Source: VEQN01 sp036405975 (GTDB lineage: Bacteria; Patescibacteriota; Minisyncoccia; Phycocordibacterales; CAIZLB01). From it: DNA of 8,126 nt. Below, piece by piece: positions 1 through 5,270 of the stretch (position 1 is the first letter of the stretch; the number at the start of each line of letters is the position of its first letter). The stretch is from assembly GCA_036405975.1 (NCBI GenBank), contig DASWWM010000029.1:1-8126 (forward strand), given 5' to 3'. The position numbers were made by a program, and so were the translations under genes. The notes beneath the pieces were generated by a model that saw only the letters and a list, made by a program, of their open reading frames with translations, searched no databases and had not been told where the DNA came from.

Positions 1-329
1 CATCAAGAATCCCTGACTCGCTCAAGTACAAAGACGGAGCGACGAAGCACATTCTCCGAAAGGCCTTTGCGAGCATTCTCCCGAAGGAAACCGCATCGAG
101 AAAGAAGCTCGGATTTCCTACACCTATAAGGCAGTGGATCAAGAATAAGCCGGGAGAAGTATCGAGGCTCATTCTCGAAAACGCATATATCAAGGAAAAG
201 TTCGATACCGACCACGTAAAGGCACTTCTTCGAAATCACATTTCCGGAAAGAGGGACAATGCCCGGAAGATATATACGCTCTTGATGCTTGCGCTGTGGT
301 ACAATATTTTCATTGAAAAGAAACGGTAA
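1..329 (+). CDS. asnB: Asparagine synthetase (glutamine-hydrolysing), C-terminal fragment
   Basis: This is the last 108 residues of a class II asparagine synthetase, read in frame from base 3 to a TAA at 327-329; the 5' part lies outside the window. The enzyme makes asparagine from aspartate with ATP, using ammonia released from glutamine by an N-terminal amidotransferase domain that is not visible here. The visible part is the end of the synthetase domain: KxxLRKA at residues 15-21 of the fragment, then LPKETASRKKLGFPTPIRQW at 26-45, which matches the family's C-terminal signature (LP..i..R.K.GF..P...W). In CPR genomes such genes often sit in surface-polysaccharide clusters, where they may amidate sugars or peptides, but nothing here decides that. 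The next gene follows after 16 nt and may be co-transcribed. Confidence 0.9.
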   Translation, partial: SRIPDSLKYKDGATKHILRKAFASILPKETASRKKLGFPTPIRQWIKNKPGEVSRLILENAYIKEKFDTDHVKALLRNHISGKRDNARKIYTLLMLALWYNIFIEKKR

Positions 330-345
330 TAGCTGACCACTTCAC

Positions 346-576
346 ATGAAAAACACAAACGGCATCCGACAGTCAAAGACGCAGGACGGATTCATCGAGC
401 TCATCGTAGTCGTAATCATTGCACTCGTACTTCTTCGGGTATTCGACATAGACATCAAGGAAATCCTGGCGAAGCCATGGGTTAAGGACTTCGGCGCGTA
501 CGTCGTATCACTCCTCAAGCTCGTATGGGCGGACTTCCTGGAAATAGTCGCATTCATCAAAGGGCTCCTTGCATAA
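346..576 (+). CDS. Small single-span membrane protein, unknown function
   Basis: A 76-residue protein of no family I can name. A short polar N-terminus (about residues 1-14) precedes a strongly hydrophobic segment at about residues 16-32 (FIELIVVVIIALVLLR), followed by an amphipathic, partly hydrophobic C-terminal half with two aromatic helices (around WVKDF and WADFLEIVAFIKGLL). The sequence DGFIELIVVV resembles the class III (type IV prepilin) signal GFTLIELLVV, but the glutamate is at +3 after the glycine rather than +5, and no pilin body follows. Similar tiny 'GFIE/GFIQ' proteins recur in Parcubacteria as far as I recall. It starts 16 nt after asnB with no visible ribosome binding site, so it may be translated from the same mRNA. 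The hydrophobic pattern and spacing support a real gene; the function is open. Confidence 0.7.
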   Translation: MKNTNGIRQSKTQDGFIELIVVVIIALVLLRVFDIDIKEILAKPWVKDFGAYVVSLLKLVWADFLEIVAFIKGLLA

Positions 577-670
577 GAGCGCGGAGCTTCGCCTCAAGCA
601 GGCAGACACCTCGAAAATCGCTTTCGCAACCAGCTGAATTTCAAATAAACTAATTCTTAAATAAAAAACC

Positions 671-1099
671 ATGACTGATCCAAAGCAGAAGAAAGGACAC
701 CATATCGCGCTTGAAGATGCGACAAAAGCAAACTCGGATTTTAGACGAGTTCTCTATACGGGCGAACAGCTTCAGCTCGTTCTCATGTCACTCAAGCCAG
801 GCGAAGAGATCGGCCTTGAAACTCATCCTGAGAATGACCAGTTCTTCCGATTCGATGCAGGCAATGGAAAAGTAATCATCAATTCAAGCGAGTACTCAGT
901 CACTGACGGAGACTCGATTATTGTTCCAAAAGGCGCTGAACACAATGTCATCAATACGGCCGAAGAGGGAGGGGAAGACCTGAAGTTTTATACCATCTAT
1001 GCACCGTCTCACCATAAGGACGGAACGGTCCACGCAACGCGAGCCATCGCAGTTGACCCCGCAAATGAGGAAGACTTTGACGGGACGACGACGGAGTAA
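671..1099 (+). CDS. Cupin-domain protein
   Basis: A 142-residue single-domain cupin (beta-barrel). Cupin motif 1 is recognisable at residues 44-66 (GEEIGLETHPENDQFFRFDAG), with H52 as the first metal-ligand histidine. The second His of the usual HxH is E54 and the usual Glu position is Q57. Motif 2 is at 80-95 (GDSIIVPKGAEHNVIN), giving the last ligand His, H91. The 'ETHP.NDQFFR' form is typical of a small stand-alone cupin subfamily common in bacteria, whose substrate is generally unknown; it could be a small sugar- or metal-binding enzyme or sensor. The C-terminal tail (from about 125) is acidic and probably disordered. It is likely cytoplasmic, with no signal peptide. A weak -10-like TTAAAT (657-662) lies 8 nt upstream of the ATG; there is no ribosome binding site. 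A 7-bp hairpin at 1120-1139 follows the gene. Confidence 0.88.
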   Translation: MTDPKQKKGHHIALEDATKANSDFRRVLYTGEQLQLVLMSLKPGEEIGLETHPENDQFFRFDAGNGKVIINSSEYSVTDGDSIIVPKGAEHNVINTAEEGGEDLKFYTIYAPSHHKDGTVHATRAIAVDPANEEDFDGTTTE

Positions 1100-1119
1100 T
1101 TAAGGATGCGATTGGCAAA

Positions 1120-1139
1120 GCGGGGCGGAAATGCCCTGC
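1120..1139 (+). other. GC-rich hairpin between cupin gene and lexA promoter
   Basis: GCGGGGC (1120-1126) pairs with GCCCTGC (1133-1139), 7 bp including one G-U, with a 6-nt loop. It lies right before the lexA -35 box and could end transcription of the cupin gene, although no T-run follows. It also contains the upstream ATG (1131) that a naive caller would pick for lexA. Confidence 0.35.
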
Positions 1140-1140
1140 A

Positions 1141-1175
1141 TTGCTTATAGAACGAACGTTCTATATAATATATCC
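1141..1175 (+). promoter_or_regulatory. lexA promoter with LexA (SOS) box between -35 and -10
   Basis: The -35 TTGCTT (1141-1146) and -10 TATAAT (1164-1169) are separated by exactly 17 bp. The spacer is filled by a perfect inverted repeat, TATAGAAC-N4-GTTCTATA (1146-1165), whose core GAAC-N4-GTTC (1150-1161) is the form of LexA box known from Firmicutes and Actinobacteria. A bound LexA dimer would cover the promoter, giving autorepression. The expected transcription start, 7 nt after the -10, is the A of the lexA ATG at 1176, so the mRNA is probably leaderless. Confidence 0.88.
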
Positions 1176-1820
1176 ATGCCAAAAAATAGCCTGTCTGACA
1201 CTTCAGCTGCGACATACATCAATGATTTCCATGCTAAAGAAGGCAGGATGCCCTCATATGCAGAGGCCGCGGAACTCTTAGGGTACAAGTCGAAAGATAC
1301 TGCGTACAAGCTGATTCAGAAACTCGTAGCCAGAGGACTGGTTCGAAAAGACTCCAAAGGAAAACTCATTCCTGCCGTAATAAAGCCGAGAAGCTCTGCC
1401 ACAGCGCAAAGCACAAAGAAGTCGAGTGTCCTGGACATAAAGTCAGGGGTACGGCTTCTCGGCCTGGTCGAGGCAGGCTTTCCTACGCCCTCAGAAGAAA
1501 CCGATCTGGACACCGTCACTTTGGATGAATGGATGATACGGGATACGGACCGGACATTCATGCTTCGGGTAAAGGGCGACTCCATGATAGAGGCAGGCAT
1601 ACATCACGGCGACTATGTCATTGTCGAACGAACCTCAAGCGCGCCTGTAGGATCGATCGTGATATCTGACATAGACGGGTCGTGGACCATGAAATACCTC
1701 CGCAAAGACGCTCAAGGCTATTACCTCGAAGCCGCGAATGCCGAATATGACATCATGAGGCCTGAGTCCGGATTGCAGATAAGCGCAATGGTCATCGGCC
1801 TCGTACGTAAATATATCTGA
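1176..1820 (+). CDS. lexA: LexA-type SOS repressor, self-cleaving (peptidase S24)
   Basis: A 214-residue transcriptional repressor that, in the known family, binds SOS operators as a dimer and cuts itself when RecA filaments form on damaged DNA. Residues about 8-66 form a LexA-like winged helix-turn-helix (YINDFHAKEGRMPSYAEAAE, then the recognition helix around KSKDTAYKLIQKL). A linker of about 25 residues follows. The S24 domain shows the Ala-Gly cleavage site A100-G101 (GLVEAGFP), nucleophile S136 in KGDSMIEAG and the general-base lysine K173 in WTMKYL. The length matches typical LexA (about 200-215). The ATG at 1176 is chosen over an in-frame ATG at 1131 because the promoter and operator lie between them and the family alignment begins there. 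The polymerase gene follows after 27 nt. An HTH-bearing UmuD-like protein (as in Acinetobacter UmuDAb) is an alternative reading of the same architecture. Confidence 0.93.
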   Translation: MPKNSLSDTSAATYINDFHAKEGRMPSYAEAAELLGYKSKDTAYKLIQKLVARGLVRKDSKGKLIPAVIKPRSSATAQSTKKSSVLDIKSGVRLLGLVEAGFPTPSEETDLDTVTLDEWMIRDTDRTFMLRVKGDSMIEAGIHHGDYVIVERTSSAPVGSIVISDIDGSWTMKYLRKDAQGYYLEAANAEYDIMRPESGLQISAMVIGLVRKYI

Positions 1821-1847
1821 CCTTGATGAAGGTACGCTAAACCGATC

Positions 1848-3113
1848 ATGAAGTACATTATCCACGTAGACGGAGATGCATTCTTTGCATCATGCGAGAT
1901 ATCCAGGAGGCCAGACCTCAAGGGAAAGCCCGTGGTTGTCGGCGAAGAGCGAGGCATCGTATCCGCATATACATATGAAGCGAAAGCCTTAGGCATCGGA
2001 CGTGCAATGCCCATCTTTGAACTGAAAAAGAATTTCCCTCAAGTCACAATCCTGCCTGCGCACTTTGAACTGTATGAAGGCTATCAGAGAAAGCTCACGA
2101 GCCTCCTGCGCCGATATATGCCGGTAGTCGAAACATACAGCATCGACGAATGCTTCGCAGAGATGGAATTTTCAGAAGAGGAAATACAAGCAGGCAGACA
2201 TGAAGAATGGCTCAAGCAGATGAAATCATTTATCCAAGAATCGCTTGGCATAACTCTTTCCTTCGGATTGGCAAAGACCAAGACCTTGGCAAAAGTCGCT
2301 TCGAAAATCAAAAAGCCCGATGGCTGCACCGTATTCATAGACGAAGCGTACATTAAAGAAACCCTTTCAAAGCTTCTTATCGGATCAATCTGGGGCATCG
2401 GAAATGAGACTTCGAAGGCACTCGTATCCCATAATATCCTTACGGCAGGCCAGTTTACAGAGAAAACCCTTGCTTGGGTCGAGCAGCATTTTTCAGAGCC
2501 GGTGGTCCATACTTGGTACGAGCTCAATGGCCATGTACAGAACGAAGTCAGCAGCAAGAGGGAAGACAGGAAGTCCATACAGTCGACGCGGTCGCTTTCA
2601 TACAAGACCCAGGACAGGGAATTGCTCTTCTCCGAGCTTTCAAGGAACGTGGAACTCGCATGTGCGCAGCTTGTCGCAAGCGGCCAATACACGGACAGGG
2701 TTCATGTATTTTACAGATGCGTGACCGAGTTCAGTAAGTATCGCAAATCAATTGCAATAAGCCTTGGCGCATTTACCCAAGACCCTTCATACGTGCTTAG
2801 GCATGTGAAACTCCATGAGCCGGAACTCTACGACAGGTCGCTCTTTTTCAAATCTACCGGAATCACATTGTCGAATCTGCGCCGCGAGAATCTGGTCCAG
2901 CATGACTTATTCGGCAAGCAAATCGATCAGAGCGCCGATGAAGCGCACCTAAAGACAATCAGCGAGCTTCAGCACAAGTTCGGTTCATGGTCCTTGATGC
3001 GTGCCTCCAGTCTCAAGTCCGTACAGCTTCGAACCAAGGATTCGGCCAAGCGAGACTCCAGAGACTCTTATGAGTACGGCCTGCCGCTCACGTACATGGG
3101 CGAAGTATCATGA
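1848..3113 (+). CDS. Y-family translesion DNA polymerase (DinB/UmuC type, Pol IV/V)
   Basis: A 421-residue error-prone polymerase that copies past DNA lesions. The palm motif HVDGDAFFASCE (residues 6-17) supplies the metal ligand D8 and the steric gate F13, in the same numbering as E. coli DinB. The second catalytic motif YSIDECFAEM has D100 and E101. SFGLAKTKTLAKVASKIKKP (138-157) is the conserved helix of the palm/thumb, WGIGNETSKAL (182-192) the thumb helix-hairpin-helix, and KSIQSTRSLSY (242-252) opens the little-finger domain. QHDLFG (351-356) matches a beta-clamp binding motif (QxxLF). The length is closer to UmuC (about 420) than to DinB (about 350), and RRPDLKGKPVVV and SIDE fit both, so no symbol is given. 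It is 27 nt behind lexA without its own promoter, so it is expected to be SOS-induced. No good ribosome binding site; a GAAGG at 1828-1832 is too far away. Confidence 0.94.
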   Translation: MKYIIHVDGDAFFASCEISRRPDLKGKPVVVGEERGIVSAYTYEAKALGIGRAMPIFELKKNFPQVTILPAHFELYEGYQRKLTSLLRRYMPVVETYSIDECFAEMEFSEEEIQAGRHEEWLKQMKSFIQESLGITLSFGLAKTKTLAKVASKIKKPDGCTVFIDEAYIKETLSKLLIGSIWGIGNETSKALVSHNILTAGQFTEKTLAWVEQHFSEPVVHTWYELNGHVQNEVSSKREDRKSIQSTRSLSYKTQDRELLFSELSRNVELACAQLVASGQYTDRVHVFYRCVTEFSKYRKSIAISLGAFTQDPSYVLRHVKLHEPELYDRSLFFKSTGITLSNLRRENLVQHDLFGKQIDQSADEAHLKTISELQHKFGSWSLMRASSLKSVQLRTKDSAKRDSRDSYEYGLPLTYMGEVS

Positions 3114-3405
3114 TGAAAATCCCAGAGGCCTTAAAATCGATTCCGTGACGTAGGATTTCACATAATTCAGCACGGAAGGCTGCAGGTCCCAGGACTTTGA
3201 CATGCGAAGGGTCAGATGCAAGAATACGGGTCAGGCTTGCATTGATGTAAGCGGTCAGACCCAACCTCTGGTTGACCGAACAAACAAAATCCGATGATCA
3301 GCTCCAAGGAGCTGCAAAAGGCTGAGCAAGCTACGACAAACGAGGACCAGGAGGTCAGCAATTGAGGCAGCCAAATTATCGGGATCAGGAGAGCCGTCAA
3401 GGTTC

Positions 3406-3456
3406 GGCCCGGATGCCAATGCACCACAAAGACAAGTGCGGCATCCGGGCCTTTTT
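3406..3456 (+). terminator. Strong intrinsic terminator (+)
   Basis: GGCCCGGATGCC (3406-3417) pairs perfectly with GGCATCCGGGCC (3440-3451), 12 bp, followed at once by TTTTT (3452-3456). The 22-nt loop holds a further GCAC/GTGC stem. There is no T-run on the other strand, so it ends rightward transcripts only: either the lexA-polymerase mRNA with a 340-nt tail, or a separate RNA from the region between. Confidence 0.85.
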
Positions 3457-3481
3457 ATATGGAATAAGGGCCAAATCCAGG

Positions 3482-3523
3482 TTTATATGTCGCAAAAGAT
3501 GCATTGTGCGACATGCATATAAT
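3482..3523. promoter_or_regulatory. Inverted repeat next to a TATAAT box
   Basis: ATGTCGCA (3487-3494) and TGCGACAT (3507-3514) form an 8-bp perfect inverted repeat, extended by TTAT/ATAA after a 4-nt insertion. ATGCAT occurs twice, 14 bp apart (3499-3504 and 3513-3518). A perfect -10 (TATAAT, 3518-3523) sits at its right edge, but no convincing -35 lies 16-18 bp upstream. It could be an operator over a promoter for an RNA running towards the terminator at 3848, or a plain hairpin. Confidence 0.35.
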
Positions 3524-3811
3524 CGAACAGACCCTGTCCCCGCAGACCTCCTAGGGGTCAGAGTTTCGCTGTCGAATTCCGGCTACCACTTTTACTCCCC
3601 GCTGAGTTAAGAACCTGCGCGAGTAAATTTAAAAAAATAATTTGGGAAAATTCAGTAGACAAGGCCGAGCGGATTTTAGAAATCACTAGGGTAGTCTGGC
3701 TGGTCAAAGACCCGGTCTCAGTAGGGTACTGGTCCCCTGCCCCTTTGCCCAATATGAAGCGGACCATGCCTCTGCATCAGCGTGAGCAGATATATTTCAA
3801 TAATAGAAAAA

Positions 3812-3848
3812 CCGCCTCGACCCATTTGATTGGGCTGAGGCGGCTTTT
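3812..3848. terminator. Bidirectional intrinsic terminator
   Basis: CCGCCTC (3812-3818) pairs with GAGGCGG (3837-3843), and CCCA (3821-3824) with TGGG (3831-3834) continues the stem past one mismatch. TTTT follows on the + strand and TTTTT follows on the - strand. It lies 28 bp beyond the stop of the leftward transglycosylase gene, so it ends that transcript, and it also blocks rightward transcripts from the untranslated region. Confidence 0.85.
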
Positions 3849-3871
3849 CAAGAGAGATGAGACCTTCAAGC

Positions 3872-4384
3872 TTATTTGTTCTCCGCGAGGACTTTGGTAC
3901 CGAACATGGCCTGGGCCACCTCGGACTTCATCCAGCAAGGAGAGGAAGAGTTCCATGGGCGCGCGCCGCTTTCCTTGTAAAGTAGTCGCGAGTACGCCAT
4001 ATTGCCTTCCAAAGTATGAATGTCATACCCAAGCTTCTTCGATCGCTCGAGGTGGTAATACTCATTGACCTGGAGTGCTCCAACGTCTTTGTTGTTTACC
4101 TTTCCTCGGAAAATCGAGCCGTCCTTATCGAACTGCCTGTATCGAGACTCGCAATATGCGATTTCTGCAAGGAGCGGAGTATCTTTGAAATACGCCCGTA
4201 CCCTTGCCTCGACACCCGCATTCGGATTAATGACTGTCTGCTTGGTAGTCGTTGCAGGAAGGGACACCGAGACCACCGCTGCCTGCGTGCTCGTTGCCGT
4301 TTCTGCTGATTTGATGATGTTTTCCTGGTTCGTGTACGAGGGCGCCGTATCCGTCGCCATCATGCCCGAGACAAGCATCGCCAA
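3872..4384 (-). CDS. Secreted lysozyme-like / lytic transglycosylase (SLT-type) domain protein
   Basis: A 170-residue protein as called from a TTG at 4384. The C-terminal half is a goose-lysozyme/transglycosylase-like fold: AEIAYCESRYRQF (73-85) carries the probable catalytic E79 (the ES..R.F pattern), DVGALQVNEYYH (100-111) is the substrate-groove motif (G.mQ/LQ.N), and NMAYSRLLYKESGARPWNSS (128-147) is the closing helix. C78 and C150 may form a disulfide. It should cut peptidoglycan outside the membrane. The N-terminus is odd: the frame is open further up to AAA (just after a TAG), coding KRLILQLTIGLAMLVSG, a perfect signal-peptide core without a start codon. An ATG at 4433 in another frame would join it through a one-base shift, so the true start is uncertain. 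About 30 residues of Thr/Ala/Ser-rich linker follow. Transcription probably starts near 4495. Confidence 0.78.
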   Translation of the reverse strand: MAMLVSGMMATDTAPSYTNQENIIKSAETATSTQAAVVSVSLPATTTKQTVINPNAGVEARVRAYFKDTPLLAEIAYCESRYRQFDKDGSIFRGKVNNKDVGALQVNEYYHLERSKKLGYDIHTLEGNMAYSRLLYKESGARPWNSSSPCWMKSEVAQAMFGTKVLAENK

Positions 4385-4471
4385 ACCGATCGTGAGTTGT
4401 AAAATAAGCCGTTTCTAAACTGGTAATGCGCATGTCTGATGCTGAGTTTCAATGCGCTTGCACAAATTTAA

Positions 4472-4492
4472 AAAACACAGGTCATGTGTTTT
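4472..4492 (-). other. AT-rich hairpin at the 5' end of the transglycosylase mRNA
   Basis: On the - strand AAAACACA and TGTGTTTT form an 8-bp stem with a 5-nt loop, followed by two more T. It lies only about 3 nt after the predicted transcription start (about 4495). It could protect the 5' end or act as a weak attenuator; the stem has just two G-C pairs. Confidence 0.4.
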
Positions 4493-4501
4493 CTGGTCTA
4501 T

Positions 4502-4531
4502 ATAGTAGCATGCCCTACCCCCTTTTGTCAA
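4502..4531 (-). promoter_or_regulatory. Promoter of the transglycosylase gene
   Basis: Read on the - strand: a perfect -35 TTGACA (4531-4526), an 18-bp spacer, then TGC-TACTAT (4510-4502), an extended -10 with TG one base before the hexamer. The expected start is near 4495, giving a leader of about 60 nt to the ATG at 4433 or 110 nt to the TTG at 4384. Confidence 0.6.
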
Positions 4532-4564
4532 TGAATTTTGGGCCATCTTGACCCCTAAAACCGT

Positions 4565-4582
4565 ATTTATATGGCTATAAAT
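4565..4582. repeat. AT-only inverted repeat ATTTATA-TGGC-TATAAAT
   Basis: A perfect 7-bp inverted repeat with a 4-nt centre, about 24 bp past the stop of the leftward 80-aa gene. It might serve as a weak terminator for that gene or as a protein-binding site; its all-A/T arms make a strong hairpin unlikely. Confidence 0.35.
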
Positions 4583-4605
4583 AAGGATATTATTATATAA
4601 TGGAT

Positions 4606-4848
4606 TTAGCGTTTTGTCATGTCCAAGAGCAGTTCCCTCGCCTGCCGAATGTCCTCCTGATACCCTTCCGGACAAACCACCTCAATGACCGAAGGCTGAT
4701 GCAGAAAACCGAAGCCTCGGACAGCCAATACAAGCGAAAGGATGCTCACCAGGAGGGCGGAAGACGACAAGACGACCTGGATTCCCTGCCCTTTCAGTCC
4801 GGAGCGCAGACGGGCAAACAAGCCCTTTAGACGGTTGAAATTAAACAT
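4606..4848 (-). CDS. Small membrane protein, unknown function
   Basis: An 80-residue protein I cannot assign. A basic amphipathic N-terminus (residues 1-20, with K8, R13, R15, K19) precedes one membrane span at about 24-44 (VVLSSSALLVSILSLVLAV). The C-terminal 35 residues are polar, with one cysteine (C59) and a likely helix (EDIRQARELLLDMTKR). By the positive-inside rule the N-terminus is cytoplasmic and the tail outside. It is divergent from rpmA, sharing an upstream region of about 110 bp. A -10-like TATACC lies 7 nt before the ATG on the - strand, the same spacing as other leaderless-type starts in this window. Codon pattern and the clean membrane topology support a real gene, but the rightward frame over the same bases (from 4600) cannot be wholly excluded. 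Confidence 0.62.
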   Translation of the reverse strand: MFNFNRLKGLFARLRSGLKGQGIQVVLSSSALLVSILSLVLAVRGFGFLHQPSVIEVVCPEGYQEDIRQARELLLDMTKR

Positions 4849-4945
4849 AATATGCGGTATACTGCAGTACGCTCAATTTTGGTATATCCTGTTACTCATA
4901 ATGTATTAAGTTACATTAGGTTACCTGAAGAAAGCTTAAAACAAA

Positions 4946-4956
4946 TATAAAAGGCC
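4946..4956 (+). promoter_or_regulatory. Candidate -10 of rpmA
   Basis: TATAAA (4946-4951) ends 5 nt before the rpmA ATG, consistent with a leaderless or nearly leaderless start. No clear -35 is visible, so this is tentative. The AAAAGG next to the ATG is only 2 nt away, too close to act as a ribosome binding site. Confidence 0.35.
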
Positions 4957-5229
4957 ATGGCAACAAAAAAAGCAGCAGGTTCAGCAAAAAACCTCAGGGA
5001 TTCTAATCCTCAGTATCTCGGTATCAAGCTCTATGCCGGCGAGAAGGCTTCTTCGGGAGCAATCATCGTCCGACAGCGAGGAACTCGAATTCTTCCTGGA
5101 AAGAACGTAGGTCTCGGAAAGGACCACACGCTCTACGCCCTCAAGGAAGGAAAGGTCCGATACGGATCTAAGCGAGTCGTAGCGTTCGACAACAAGGTCG
5201 GACAGAAGAAGGTGGCTCACGTCGAGTAA
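4957..5229 (+). CDS. rpmA: 50S ribosomal protein bL27
   Basis: A 90-residue bL27, a large-subunit protein whose flexible N-terminus reaches the peptidyl-transferase centre. It shows MATKKAAGSAKNLRDSNPQYLG at the start and the family signature GAIIVRQRGTRILPGKNVG (residues 34-52), followed by GKDHTLYALKEGKVRYG. The length is normal (85-95). The N-terminus begins directly with the mature form, without the cleavable extension found in Firmicutes and relatives. NLRDS stands where most species have NGRDS. Five of six arginines are CGA. The usual partner rplU (bL21) is not next to it: the upstream neighbour is a divergent small membrane gene, and a terminator follows 41 nt after the stop, so it is probably a single-gene unit. 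Confidence 0.97.
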   Translation: MATKKAAGSAKNLRDSNPQYLGIKLYAGEKASSGAIIVRQRGTRILPGKNVGLGKDHTLYALKEGKVRYGSKRVVAFDNKVGQKKVAHVE

Positions 5230-5270
5230 TCGCACAGGCGCACGTCGCCTAAGCTTCAATACAGGATACG

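Larger units (their letters stand above)
3114..3811. other. Long untranslated region rich in RNA-type hairpins (candidate structured ncRNA)
   Basis: No open frame here looks like a gene: the possible ones are short, cross a terminator and show no protein-like pattern. Potential stems on the + strand include TTCCGTG/CACGGAA (around 3140-3177), a nested GGGTC..ATGCAAG/CTTGCAT..GACCC structure at 3209-3262, CGGTCA/TGACCG at 3252-3278, CAGCTC/GAGCTG with a CAAG loop at 3299-3314, the terminator at 3406-3456, an 8-bp stem at 3487-3514, and GGGTAG/CTGCCC enclosing two small hairpins near 3689-3741. The motif GGTCAG occurs five times. I looked for tmRNA, RNase P RNA, SRP RNA and tRNA signatures and found none. 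It could hold one or two structured RNAs, ending at 3456 and at 3848, or be a long 3' UTR or decayed sequence. Confidence 0.5.

Noticed and set aside
1131..1175. Upstream ATG that would extend LexA by 15 residues
   Set aside because: The extension crosses the promoter, LexA box and a hairpin, and LexA family similarity begins at 1176.
2084..2692. Leftward 202-aa open frame
   Set aside because: It is the antisense shadow of the Y-family polymerase, whose motifs are intact.
3110..3148. 12-codon frame overlapping the polymerase stop (ATGA)
   Set aside because: It is too short and without evidence of translation; probably chance.
3212..3427. Leftward 71-aa open frame in the untranslated region
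   Set aside because: It overlaps the rightward terminator stem, has no start signals and no protein-like pattern.
3565..3600. GTCGAATTCCGGCTACCA resembling a tRNA 3' end
   Set aside because: The stem on either side of the supposed T-loop does not pair and no matching 5' acceptor strand exists.
3362..3610. Rightward 82-aa open frame
   Set aside because: It runs straight through the 12-bp-stem terminator and its U-run and has no recognisable composition or motif.
3689..3745. tRNA-like look (GGGTAG...CTGCCC with small inner hairpins)
   Set aside because: There is no T-loop (TTCRA), no proper anticodon arm and no correct arm lengths, so it is not a tRNA gene; it is kept only as structure in the region.
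4600..4830. Rightward 76-aa frame starting beside a TATAAT
   Set aside because: It is opposite the 80-aa membrane protein, has no domain pattern, and the leftward frame has a clean membrane topology.
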